Source: JAXLYE01 sp046351595 (lineage in GTDB: Bacteria > Myxococcota_A > Polyangia > Palsa-1104 > JAEUJZ01). Taken from it: DNA of 29,309 nucleotides. The stretch is from contig JAXLYE010000020.1 in assembly GCA_046351595.1 (NCBI GenBank), positions 1 to 29,309 of the forward strand, read 5' to 3'. Positions 19,675 through 28,128 of the stretch are shown piece by piece (within the stretch, counting starts at the first letter, position 1; every line of letters begins with the position of its first letter). Below the pieces are notes generated by a model. That model had not been told where the DNA came from and searched no databases. It saw only the letters and a program-made list of their open reading frames with translations. A program made the translations under genes and the position numbers.

Positions 19675-20072
19675 CCGAGCCCTTCCTCCTGATCTCCATC
19701 GGCCCGCGGCGCCGCCTGGTGCGGCTCAGCGAGGTGCAGGAGATCCTCTCGCTGATGGCGCTGACGCCGGTGGACGGGGCGAGCGGCAGCTGCCGCGGCC
19801 TCGCCAACCTGCGCGGACAGACGGTGCCGATCTTTGATACCGGCGGCGCGCGCGCCGTGCTCTCGCCCTCGCGCTTCATCCTGGTGGTCCAGGTCGAGGG
19901 CTCGCCCATCGGGCTGATCGTCGACGAGGTGCACGACGTCATCAGCATCGAGCAGGGGCGCATCAAGCGGCAGCCGATCGGGCCCGGGCGCACGACCGAG
20001 GTGGTCACGCTGGGCAGCGAGATCCTGACCGTCCTCGATCCCGGAAGGGCAGCGAGCACCGAGATCGCGTAA
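19671..20072 (+). CDS. cheW: CheW-like adaptor (first)
   Basis: Couples the chemoreceptor to CheA. It has 133 residues, a little shorter than typical CheW (about 150-165). The CheW SH3-like pattern is clear: RLVRLSEVQEIL, then CRGLANLRGQTVPIFD with the conserved N-L-R-G, RFILVVQVEGSPIGLIVDEVHDV and the terminal EILTVLD. It starts at ATGA overlapping the receiver gene, and the next gene follows after 3 bp. A second, larger CheW-like protein is encoded at 21416. Confidence 0.92.
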   Translation: MTEPFLLISIGPRRRLVRLSEVQEILSLMALTPVDGASGSCRGLANLRGQTVPIFDTGGARAVLSPSRFILVVQVEGSPIGLIVDEVHDVISIEQGRIKRQPIGPGRTTEVVTLGSEILTVLDPGRAASTEIA

Positions 20073-20075
20073 CCG

Positions 20076-21344
20076 ATGGAGCGTCGCCTTCACAGCCGCG
20101 CCCAGGGGCTCAGCCAGGTGGTCGCGCACCACCTCGGCATCGACGTGAGCCGGCAGTCCGCAGCGCTGCTCACGCAGCTCTTGGACGCGCTGCCGGTAAA
20201 GGTCGATCTGGAGGACCGGGCCGCGCTGCGCACCATCGCGCAGACGTGCGCAATCGGCGAGACCTGCTTCCTGCGCCACCCCGAGCACTTCAACGCGCTG
20301 CGGGAGCTCTTGCCCACGCTGCCGTCGTGGCGGCAGCGCGCGCCGCTGCGCGTGTGGAGCGCCGGCTGCTCGTCGGGCGAGGAGGCCTACAGCCTGGCGG
20401 CGGTGCTGCTGCCGGCGTGGCTGGGGCGGATCGAGATCCTGGGGACCGATGTGCGCGAGGACGCCATCACGCACGCGCGCATCGGCCGCTACCGGCGCTG
20501 GTCGCTGCGCGGCACGAGCGAGAGCTCGGTCGCCGGCTGGCTGCTGACGCGCGGACCCGACGCGCTCGAGGTCCACTCGAGCCTGCGCGAGCTCGTCGAG
20601 TTCCGCGTCCACAACCTGGTCCGCGATCCCTTCCCGCAGGGCCTGGACGTCCTGTTCTGCCGCAACGTCCTCATGTACTTCCACGCGGGCGCCGCGGCGG
20701 CCGTGCTCGCGGGCTTCGAGGGGAGCCTTCGGCCGGGCGGCGTGCTGGTCGTGGGCGATGTCGACCCGGCGCCCGAGGGCGCGCCGTGGAGCGAGCAGCG
20801 GTGCGGCGGCGTGCGCATCTTCCGCCGCGGCCCGGATCCGCTGCCGGCGCTCGTCCCGCCTCGCCCGCCGCCGGACGCCGTCGAGGTCGCGCGGTCGGCT
20901 GCGGCGCCCGAGCGCACGACGACGCCGCCTGGACCGCCCGCGGTGCAGCTGGAGCCGGTGCTGACCCGCGTCCGCCGCCTGTTCAGCCTCGGTGAGCACG
21001 AGGCCGGGCTGGCGCTGCTGCGCGAGGTCGCGGCGCAGTTTCCGCTGGAGGCCGCGCCGCAGATCCTCCTGTGCATGCTGGCGCGCGACACCTGCCGGGC
21101 CGCGGTCGCGCGCGAGGCCGCGCGGCGCGCCTGCTTCCTGTGTCCCGAGCAGCCGATGAGCCGCTTCCTGATGGGCGCGTGCCTGTTCGACGCGGGCGAG
21201 CGGCAGCAGGCGCGGATCCACCTGCGCGCGGCCACGGCCCTCTTGTCCGCGCTCCCAGAGCCCTCACGCCCGGTTCCCTTCGGGGAGGGACTGACCGGGC
21301 TCCATGTCCAGAGGATGATCGATGCCTACAACGCCTGTCTGTGA
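20076..21344 (+). CDS. cheR: CheR-type chemoreceptor methyltransferase with C-terminal TPR-like tail
   Basis: S-adenosylmethionine-dependent methylation of glutamates on the chemoreceptor. The N-terminal helical part contains ETCFLRHPEHF (CheR E-T-x-F-F-R-x-x-x-x-F). The SAM site is WSAGCSSGEEAYSLA (94-108), with ILGTDV for the ribose and FCRNVLMYF (194-202) as the catalytic-core signature. A Pro/Ala-rich linker (about 255-300) precedes a helical region (305-420) resembling TPRs, as in the CheR-TPR fusions of non-flagellar Che clusters. At 422 residues it is about 140 longer than E. coli CheR. It partners with CheB at 25609. Confidence 0.93.
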   Translation: MERRLHSRAQGLSQVVAHHLGIDVSRQSAALLTQLLDALPVKVDLEDRAALRTIAQTCAIGETCFLRHPEHFNALRELLPTLPSWRQRAPLRVWSAGCSSGEEAYSLAAVLLPAWLGRIEILGTDVREDAITHARIGRYRRWSLRGTSESSVAGWLLTRGPDALEVHSSLRELVEFRVHNLVRDPFPQGLDVLFCRNVLMYFHAGAAAAVLAGFEGSLRPGGVLVVGDVDPAPEGAPWSEQRCGGVRIFRRGPDPLPALVPPRPPPDAVEVARSAAAPERTTTPPGPPAVQLEPVLTRVRRLFSLGEHEAGLALLREVAAQFPLEAAPQILLCMLARDTCRAAVAREAARRACFLCPEQPMSRFLMGACLFDAGERQQARIHLRAATALLSALPEPSRPVPFGEGLTGLHVQRMIDAYNACL

Positions 21345-21415
21345 TCCCCGGGGCTTCCGGATCGGGCCGCAGGTCGACCCGCACGCATTGCGCGAACCGC
21401 AGCGGCCGGTGCCCC

Positions 21416-21946
21416 ATGTCTGACGAGCTGTTTGCCGGGCTCACACCGTCGGAGCTCGAGCTGCTGAAGGCGCGCGCCGCGCGCTACGCCAAGGCCACGG
21501 CCGAGGCGGCGCACGACATGCTGGAGTCGGTGATCTTTACGCGCGGCAGCGGCCGATACGGCGTGGTGCTGTCGGTGCTGCGCGAGATCCGGCCGCTGCA
21601 GAGCGTGTGCCTTCTGCCCGGCGCCTCGCCGGTGGTCCCGGGCGTCCTTTATTACCGCGCTGAGCTCTTGAGCGTGCACGATCTGAGCGCGTTCATGAAC
21701 CCCGGCGCGCGCGCCGCGATGAAGCCGGCGCCGTGGGTCCTCATCGTCGAGCACGAGGGCGAGCGGCTGGGCCTCCTGGCGGATGCGGTGGTCGAGATCC
21801 GCTCGATCCTGACCGCGGACGTCCGCCCGCTCCCGATCACGCTGGGGGACCGCAGCTCCTGCTTCAAGGGCGTGCTGGAGGACGGGCTGCTTCTGCTGCA
21901 CGCGCCGCCGCTGTTCTCGAATCCCCACTTCTTCAACGCCTTTTAG
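21416..21946 (+). CDS. CheW-like protein with N-terminal helical extension (second CheW)
   Basis: A 176-residue CheW-fold protein. Residues 1-40 are a charged helix (LTPSELELLKARAARYAKAT), followed by the CheW core: YGVVLSVLREIRPLQ, VVPGVLYYRAELLSVHDLSAFM, WVLIVEHEGERLGLLADAVVEI and the C-terminal GVLEDGLLLLHAP. The usual N-L-R-G is replaced by V-L-Y-Y-R-A-E. It probably joins the receptor-kinase array or adapts another input. The ATG at 21416 has only a weak ribosome site; the gene follows cheR after 71 bp and precedes the MCP gene by 13 bp. Confidence 0.85.
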   Translation: MSDELFAGLTPSELELLKARAARYAKATAEAAHDMLESVIFTRGSGRYGVVLSVLREIRPLQSVCLLPGASPVVPGVLYYRAELLSVHDLSAFMNPGARAAMKPAPWVLIVEHEGERLGLLADAVVEIRSILTADVRPLPITLGDRSSCFKGVLEDGLLLLHAPPLFSNPHFFNAF

Positions 21947-21959
21947 GGAGGCTGCCAGA

Positions 21960-23429
21960 ATGACGACTCCGTCGACTCCACCGAACCCCCAGAATCCAGC
22001 GACCGCAGCGACCGCGCCGGGCGCCAAGCACCTGTCGGACTCGCAGCTGGCCGAGACCACCGAGCAGCTGGAGCGGCGTAAGAAATATTTCCTCTTGGGG
22101 CCGCAGGACGCGCAGAACCTGCTGGCCGTGCGCGACGCCGCCAAGTCGACGGCCGCGATGGTCATCGACCGCTTCTACGAGCACCTGCTGGCGCACGAGG
22201 AGTCGCGCGCGCACCTGCAGGGCGGCCGCCACATCGAGAGCTTGAAGCGCGTCCAAAGCAAGTACTTCGCCGAGCTGTTCGACGGGACGTACGACGCGAA
22301 CTACATGGCCAACCGCATCAAGGTCGGCCAGACGCACGAGCGCATCGGCCTGGGCCCGCAGTGGTACATCGGCGGCTACAGCCTGTACCTGTGCCAGCTC
22401 GTGCCCATCGTCATGGGCGCGTTTCCCGGCGAGCCGGAGCGCGGCATGGAGGCGGTGCAGAGCCTGATCCGGCTGGTGTGCTTCGACATCTCGGTCGCGA
22501 TCGACACCTATATCAACGCGATGAACGATCGCGAGGCGGCGCAGCTGCGCAGCTTCATCGACGCGCTCAACGGCTTCTCGTCGAACCTGGCGCAGGCCGC
22601 GGGCGGCATCCTCGGCGCGACCGGCAACCAGACCGGCGCCGCGCAGCAGCAGGCGACGGCCATCGCCGAGGTGACCACGACGCTCAGCGAGCTGCGCCAG
22701 ACCTCGGCGCAGGCGCTCGACAAGGCCGAGAGCGTGATCACCGTGTCCAACCGCTCGATCGACGCGTCCAAGGTCGGCGCGCAGTCGGTGGAGGCGGCGA
22801 TCCAGGGCATGCGCGAGATCCGCGAGCAGGTCGAGGCCATCGCGCAGAAGATCGTCTCGCTGAGCGAACAGACGCAGCAGATCGGCGACATCATCACGTC
22901 GGTCAACGAGATCGCGGAGCAGTCGAAGCTGTTGGCGCTCAACGCCGCGATTGAAGCAGCGCGCGCGGGCGAGCACGGGCGCGGCTTCGCGGTCGTCGCC
23001 ACCGAGATCCGCAGCCTGGCCGAGCAGTCGAAGCAGGCAACGGCGCGCGTGCGCAAGATCCTCGGCGACATCCAGACCGCGACCAACTCGGCGGTGGTCG
23101 TCACCGAGAACGGCACCAAGAAGGTCGAGGCGGGCGTGGCGCTGGCCAACCGCGCCGGCGAGAGCATCCACCAGCTCAGCCGGTCGATCGAAGAGGCGGC
23201 GGGCGCGGCGCGGCTCATCGCCAACGCCTCGCGCCAGCAGAGCAGCGGCGTGCAGCAGGTGACCGAGGCCATGACCGCGATCAACAGCGCCATGAACAGC
23301 ACCGTCGCGGGCCTGAAGCAGACCGAGGAGGCGTCGCAGCGGCTCAACGACATGACCCAGAGCATGCAGGAGCTGGTCGAGTCCTTCTCGAAGCCGCGCC
23401 ACAAGGTCGTCGAGTACAAGCTGGCCTGA
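21960..23429 (+). CDS. Soluble globin-coupled chemoreceptor (protoglobin-MCP, HemAT-like)
   Basis: A cytosolic heme-based oxygen/redox chemoreceptor of 489 residues. Residues about 25-190 form a protoglobin sensor domain: FYEHLL in helix B, and KVGQTHERIGLGPQWYIGGY, in which H126 is the expected proximal heme ligand. The rest is an MCP signalling domain with the tip NEIAEQSKLLALNAAIEAAR and EHGRGFAVVATEIRSLAEQS (317-357), which binds CheA and CheW. No membrane helix is present. Long Gln/Glu/Ala heptads provide methylation candidates for CheR/CheB. There is no C-terminal NWETF tether. It resembles HemAT; oxygen sensing is established for that family and inferred here. Confidence 0.94.
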   Translation: MTTPSTPPNPQNPATAATAPGAKHLSDSQLAETTEQLERRKKYFLLGPQDAQNLLAVRDAAKSTAAMVIDRFYEHLLAHEESRAHLQGGRHIESLKRVQSKYFAELFDGTYDANYMANRIKVGQTHERIGLGPQWYIGGYSLYLCQLVPIVMGAFPGEPERGMEAVQSLIRLVCFDISVAIDTYINAMNDREAAQLRSFIDALNGFSSNLAQAAGGILGATGNQTGAAQQQATAIAEVTTTLSELRQTSAQALDKAESVITVSNRSIDASKVGAQSVEAAIQGMREIREQVEAIAQKIVSLSEQTQQIGDIITSVNEIAEQSKLLALNAAIEAARAGEHGRGFAVVATEIRSLAEQSKQATARVRKILGDIQTATNSAVVVTENGTKKVEAGVALANRAGESIHQLSRSIEEAAGAARLIANASRQQSSGVQQVTEAMTAINSAMNSTVAGLKQTEEASQRLNDMTQSMQELVESFSKPRHKVVEYKLA

Positions 23430-23431
23430 CC

Positions 23432-25612
23432 ATGGACAAGTCCCCCCTGTCCGGTCTCGCCGACGAGGTCCGCGCCGCGTTCCGGGAGGAGGCGGCGGAG
23501 CTCCTGCGCCGTGCCGAGCTCGCGCTGAGCGGCCTCGCGACCGCTGCGCCGCCCGAGCGCGCGGGCCTGGAGCTGGAGCTGAAGCGCGTCCTGCACACGC
23601 TCAAGGGCGCCTCCGCCGCCGCGGGGGAGCAAGGCATCAAGGGCGAGGTCCATGCGCTGGAGGAGCGGCTGCTCACGCAGCCCGTGACCGGCACCATCGC
23701 CGAGGAGCTGAGCAGCCGGCTGGATCGGGTGCGGGCCGCGCTCGGGGCCTCCACGCCCGCTCCGTCGCCCGTGCCGCCGCCCGTGTCGCCGCAAGCGCCC
23801 GCGTCGCCGGCGCTGGTGCCCGAGCCTGAGCAGCTCCCGGTCGCGCGCGCGCAGGAGCTCGACGTCCTGCGCATCCGTCCCGAGCGCGCCGACGCCCTTT
23901 ACGCGCTGGTGGGTGAGCTGGTGATCACGCGCGTCCAGTACGACGCGCTGGCGCGGCGGCTGGCTGCGATCCGCGACAGCTCGGTCGAGGTGCTGGCGAT
24001 GTGGCGGCAGCTCAGCCTCGAGCTGGGGTCGCTGCGCGCGCAGGTGCCGGCCGCGCAGTGGAAGACCCTCGACTCGCTGCGCTCGTCTTTCGGCGCGGCG
24101 CTGAGCAGCGACCTGCGGGGCATGCAGTCCGTGGTCCGCGAGGCGGCGCAGGTGCAGGCGCAGTCGGCCGCGCTCAGCGCCAACCTGGAGGAGTGCATTC
24201 GCGAGCTGCGCCTGATGCCGCTCGCGCCGTTCTTCCAGGACTTCGCGCAGGTCGTGCGCGAGGCGGCGCGCGAGTGCGGCAAGCAGGTCCGGATGACCGT
24301 GCGCGCCGAGGGCGCCGAGATCGATCGCGCGGTGCTGATGCGGCTGCGCGAGCCCCTGCTGCACCTCGTGCGCAACGCGGTCGTGCACGGCATCGAGCCG
24401 CCGGCGCAGCGCCGGGCCCTGGGCAAGAGCGAGCAGGGCACCGTGCACCTGGAGGCGCACAGCGAGGGCACGCGCGTCATCCTGCGCGTCGCCGATGACG
24501 GCGGCGGCATCGACCTCGCGCGGGTGACGAGCAAGGCGCGGCAGCTCAAGCTGCTGAAGGAAGACCAGGAGCTTGCGCCCGAGGACGTGCTGGACGTGCT
24601 GACCCGGCCCGGCTTCTCGACGCGCGAGCGCAGCGACGGGCTGGCCGGGCGCGGCATCGGCCTCAACGTGGTCAAGGCCAGCCTGCGCGAGCTCGACGGG
24701 CAGCTGCTGCTCGACAGCGTCCCGGGCGCCGGCTGCATCTTCACCGTCAACGTCCCGGTGCGTGCCGCGGCCAGCATCGGGCTCCTGCTGCGCGCCAGCG
24801 ACCAGACCTTCTGCATCCTGCTCTCGCAGGTCGAGCGCGCGGTGCGCCTGGACGCCGCCAGCATCCTGCTGCTGGAGGGGCGCGCGACGACGCTGATCAA
24901 CGGCGATCCGGTGGCCGTGGTCTCGCTGGCCGGCCTGCTCGGGCTGGGCGCCGCGAGCGCGTCGTCGAGCCGCAAGCCGGTCGTGATCCTGCGCCAGGAG
25001 CGGCAGCGGCTCGCGCTCCTGGTCGACGACATCCCGGGCGAGCAGCCGCTGGTCATCAAGCCCCTGGCGCGCTCCTTCGCCGGCAGCTCGATGTTCCTCG
25101 GCGGCGCGATCCAGGCCGACGGATCGGTGCTGCCGGTGCTCAAGGTCTCGGCGCTGTTCGACAAGGCCGCGGGCAGCCCGAGCGGCGACTCGATCGAGCA
25201 GCTCGGCATGCGCCCCGAGGCGAGCCGCGAGGCGACGGTCCTGGTCGTCGATGACTCGCTGACCATCCGGACGCTCCTGCGCAACATCCTGCAGGCGGCG
25301 CGCTACAACGTCGTGACGGCAACCGATGGCCGCGCGGCCCTCGAGGAGCTGGCGCGGCTGCGCCGCTGCGACCTCGTGATCACCGATCTGCAGATGCCGC
25401 TCCTCGACGGGGTCGGCGTCTGCCGCGCGGTGCGCCAGAGCGCGCAGGCCAACCTGCCGGTGATGATCGTGACGTCGGTCGGCGAGGCGGACGAGAAGCG
25501 CCGCGCCATGGACGCCGGTGCCGACGCGTACGTCATCAAGGCCGAGTTCGAGCAGGAGCACTTCCTGGATCTGGTTGCGCAGCTCACCGGACGGTTCCAG
25601 GCGCGCGCATGA
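23432..25612 (+). CDS. cheA: Hybrid chemotaxis histidine kinase CheA with receiver domain
   Basis: A 726-residue core kinase. Domains in order: HPt (1-105, H55 in LHTLKGAS), a Pro/Ala-rich linker (106-140), dimerisation helices (about 145-270), the ATPase (N-box HLVRNAVVHGIE with N315, DDGGGI at 355, GRGIGLNVVKA at 407), the CheW-like domain (about 445-575), and a C-terminal receiver (D607/D608, D652 in ITDLQMP, T681, K703). No CheY/CheB-binding P2 domain is evident; the linker takes its place. The fused receiver may act as phosphate sink or intramolecular target, as in FrzE-type kinases. The start is 2 bp after the MCP stop, and the end overlaps cheB by ATGA. Confidence 0.95.
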   Translation: MDKSPLSGLADEVRAAFREEAAELLRRAELALSGLATAAPPERAGLELELKRVLHTLKGASAAAGEQGIKGEVHALEERLLTQPVTGTIAEELSSRLDRVRAALGASTPAPSPVPPPVSPQAPASPALVPEPEQLPVARAQELDVLRIRPERADALYALVGELVITRVQYDALARRLAAIRDSSVEVLAMWRQLSLELGSLRAQVPAAQWKTLDSLRSSFGAALSSDLRGMQSVVREAAQVQAQSAALSANLEECIRELRLMPLAPFFQDFAQVVREAARECGKQVRMTVRAEGAEIDRAVLMRLREPLLHLVRNAVVHGIEPPAQRRALGKSEQGTVHLEAHSEGTRVILRVADDGGGIDLARVTSKARQLKLLKEDQELAPEDVLDVLTRPGFSTRERSDGLAGRGIGLNVVKASLRELDGQLLLDSVPGAGCIFTVNVPVRAAASIGLLLRASDQTFCILLSQVERAVRLDAASILLLEGRATTLINGDPVAVVSLAGLLGLGAASASSSRKPVVILRQERQRLALLVDDIPGEQPLVIKPLARSFAGSSMFLGGAIQADGSVLPVLKVSALFDKAAGSPSGDSIEQLGMRPEASREATVLVVDDSLTIRTLLRNILQAARYNVVTATDGRAALEELARLRRCDLVITDLQMPLLDGVGVCRAVRQSAQANLPVMIVTSVGEADEKRRAMDAGADAYVIKAEFEQEHFLDLVAQLTGRFQARA

Positions 25613-26634
25613 AGGTCCTGCTGGCGGAAGACTCGCGCACCGTCATCGCCTACCTCGAGGCGATCTTCCGTCAGACCGCGGATGTCACGCTGCTGCCCGT
25701 GGCGCACGATGGCGCGAGCGCGGTGGAGGCGGCGTGCGCGCTGCGCCCGGATCTCATCCTGATGGATCTCATGCTGCCGGTGCTCGACGGCATCGAGGCC
25801 ATCCGCCAGATCATGGCGCTTGTGCCGTGTCCGATCGTGGTGCTGAGCGAGCACGTCGCGACGCCGCAGGGCGATCGCACCTTCGAGGCCCTGGCCGCCG
25901 GAGCGGTCGACGTCCTGGCCAAGCCGAGCGGCGTCGAGCCGAAGCAGGCCGCCGAGTTCGCGGAGCGCCTGATCGCGATGGTGCGGCTGATGGTCACGGC
26001 GCGTGTGGTGCGCCGCCCGGCGCGCACGGGTCCGGCCTCGGCCGGGTCGTCCTCGCCGTGGCGCGGCCGGTTCGAGCTGGTCGCCATCGGCGCCTCTGTC
26101 GGCGGGCCGCAGCTGCTCTGGGAGCTGCTGCGGCAGCTGCCGGCGCCTTTTCCGCTGCCCATCGTCATCTGCCAGCACATCCTGGCGGGATTCGAGCAGG
26201 GCCTGGCGGCGTGGCTGAGCCGGACGCGCCACGCGGTGCGGGTCGCGGCGCCGGGCGATCGGCCGCAGGCCGGCCGTGTCCTGCTCGCGCCGTCGGAGCG
26301 CCACCTGGTGCTGCGCAACGGGCGCTGTGAATACGTGGCCCCGGCCGAGCGCTCGCTGCAGCGCCAGATGACGCCGTCGGTGGACGTGCTGTTCGAGAGC
26401 CTCGCCGAGTCGATCGGCAGGCGCTGCGTGGCGCTGCTGCTCACCGGCATGGGCGAAGACGGCGCGCGCGGCCTGCACGAGCTGCGCAAGCGCGGCGCGC
26501 TGACCGTGGCGCAGAACGGCGAGAGCTGCGTGGTCGACGGCATGCCAGCGGCGGCGCGGGCGCTGGGCGCGGCCGAGCTCGAGCTGACGCCCGCAGGAAT
26601 GGTTAAGCTGTTGCTTCAGGTGGGAACTCCGTGA
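25609..26634 (+). CDS. cheB: CheB: chemoreceptor glutamate methylesterase/deamidase
   Basis: Removes receptor methyl groups, giving adaptation with CheR. It has 341 residues, near the standard 349. The N-terminal receiver has E7/D8, D53 (ILMDLMLP), S80 and K105. The C-terminal esterase triad is S163 (IGASVGG), H190 (ICQHI) and D284 (GMGEDGA), all intact. The linker (134-152) is Arg/Ala/Pro-rich. The start codon overlaps the cheA stop (ATGA), so translation is probably coupled and the two proteins are made in ratio. Confidence 0.95.
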   Translation: MKVLLAEDSRTVIAYLEAIFRQTADVTLLPVAHDGASAVEAACALRPDLILMDLMLPVLDGIEAIRQIMALVPCPIVVLSEHVATPQGDRTFEALAAGAVDVLAKPSGVEPKQAAEFAERLIAMVRLMVTARVVRRPARTGPASAGSSSPWRGRFELVAIGASVGGPQLLWELLRQLPAPFPLPIVICQHILAGFEQGLAAWLSRTRHAVRVAAPGDRPQAGRVLLAPSERHLVLRNGRCEYVAPAERSLQRQMTPSVDVLFESLAESIGRRCVALLLTGMGEDGARGLHELRKRGALTVAQNGESCVVDGMPAAARALGAAELELTPAGMVKLLLQVGTP

Positions 26635-26655
26635 CGCAAGCCAGGGGAGGGGTCC

Positions 26656-28089
26656 ATGAGCGCTCCGCAACCGCCCAACCCGTCGGATGAGACGAACCGG
26701 CCCGCGGCCTGGCACGAGCTGGTCGAGGCCGCGATCCTCGAGCTCCACCACGCCGAGAGCGGCGCGGATCTGCTGCGCGCGCTGGCCGCTCCCGCGATGG
26801 CGAGCGGCGCGCGCAGCGGCGTCTTCGGTCTGTGGGAGGCCGCCGCGAGCCCCGCGTCCGAGGAGCTGCGGACCGTCGCGAGCTTCGGCGTGGAAGAGGG
26901 CCCGGAGCTCGAGCTTGGGCGCGTGCCGGCGGGCGAGCTCGCGCGGGCCGGCTGGAGCGCGGCAGCGGGCAGCGCCGTCGTGGCCGTCGCCGATGTCGGG
27001 GATGTCGCCGCCGCGGCCGGCCTGGGCGAGGCGCTGCGCCAGCTCCTCGCCAAGATGGGCGCGCGCGCGGTCCTTGTGCTGCCGCTGCGGGCCGGGGCGC
27101 GCGGCACCGGCCTCGTGCTCATCGGCTGGGCCGAGCCGACCGCGTTCGCCGAGGAGCTGGTCGCGGCCTACCGGCTGCTCCTGCGGCCCGCGGGCTGGGC
27201 GCTGCGCACCTGCCTGCTGCTCGCGTCCGCCGAGCGTGCGCACGGCGAGCGAGCACGCGCGCAGCCGCCGACGGACCGCGCGGTCTTCGAGACACTCCTG
27301 CAGCACGTGCCGGTCGGGGTGGCGCTCATCGATGCGCCGTCGCGCCGCGTGCTGTGGCGGAGCCGCCTCGTCGAGCAGCTGTTCCCGCTGGCGCCCGGGG
27401 ACGTGCGCGCCGACGTGCTCGATCACGAGCTCCTGGTCCTCCACCCGCCGGGCTCGCGCGAGCCGCCGCAGCCCGAGGACACGCCCGTCGGTCGCGCCCT
27501 GCGCACCGGGCAGGCCGTCGCCGGCACCAGCGAGGCCGCGCACCCCGAGCGCGGGCTCCTGACGCTGGAGACGCTGGCCGTCCCCGTCCACGACCGCGAT
27601 CCCGAGGGCGGTACCCGCGGCGTGCTGCTCTTTCTTCAGGACGTGACCGAGCGCCAGCGCCGCGAGCAGGAGCAGATGCGCCTGCAGGACACGCTGATCG
27701 CGGATCAGGCGGCGATGCTGGCCGAGCGGTCGATGCCGCTCATCCCGCTCAGCGACGAGGTGCTGATCATGCCGATCATCGGATCGGTCGATGCGGCGCG
27801 GGCCGAGCAGATGATGGACTCGCTGCTCCAGGGCGTGAGCACGCGCCCCTGTCGCTTCGCGATCCTCGATATCACCGGCGTGAACGTGGTCGACTCGCAC
27901 GCCGCCGGTGCGCTGTTGCGGGCGTCGCAGGCGCTGCGGCTGCTCGGGGTCGAGCCGGTGCTCACCGGCATCCGCGCCGAGGTCGCGCAGACCCTGGTCA
28001 AGCTGGGCATCGACCTGGCCGCGCTCACGACGTGCAGCACGGTGCAGGCAGGAATTGCCTACACCACGCGCGGCCGCACGAAACGGTGA
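26656..28089 (+). CDS. GAF-PAS-STAS regulator (RsbR-like)
   Basis: A 477-residue cytosolic signalling protein. Residues about 15-195 look like a GAF domain by pattern. About 208-335 is PAS-like, ending in the PAC phrase VLLFLQDVTERQRR, followed by a helical linker. Residues 358-470 are a STAS domain of the RsbR/RsbS type: LSDEVLIMPIIGSVD, AILDITGVNVVDS and TGIRAEVAQTLVKLGIDL. In RsbR the two phospho-threonines lie in ITGV-x-x-V-D-T and VAQTL. Here the first is S414 and the second T446, so phosphorylation could still occur. GGGGAGGGG precedes the ATG, 21 bp after cheB. It is the last gene of the operon and a possible output or extra sensor. No RsbT-type kinase is in the window. Confidence 0.85.
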   Translation: MSAPQPPNPSDETNRPAAWHELVEAAILELHHAESGADLLRALAAPAMASGARSGVFGLWEAAASPASEELRTVASFGVEEGPELELGRVPAGELARAGWSAAAGSAVVAVADVGDVAAAAGLGEALRQLLAKMGARAVLVLPLRAGARGTGLVLIGWAEPTAFAEELVAAYRLLLRPAGWALRTCLLLASAERAHGERARAQPPTDRAVFETLLQHVPVGVALIDAPSRRVLWRSRLVEQLFPLAPGDVRADVLDHELLVLHPPGSREPPQPEDTPVGRALRTGQAVAGTSEAAHPERGLLTLETLAVPVHDRDPEGGTRGVLLFLQDVTERQRREQEQMRLQDTLIADQAAMLAERSMPLIPLSDEVLIMPIIGSVDAARAEQMMDSLLQGVSTRPCRFAILDITGVNVVDSHAAGALLRASQALRLLGVEPVLTGIRAEVAQTLVKLGIDLAALTTCSTVQAGIAYTTRGRTKR

Positions 28090-28128
28090 GGGCGCACTGC
28101 CCCCGCGCGGCGCGCCTCGCTGCGCGGA

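Noticed and set aside
22508..25561. A 1017-codon minus-strand open frame opposite MCP and CheA
   Set aside because: The same antisense effect; the plus strand carries clear protoglobin, MCP and CheA domains.
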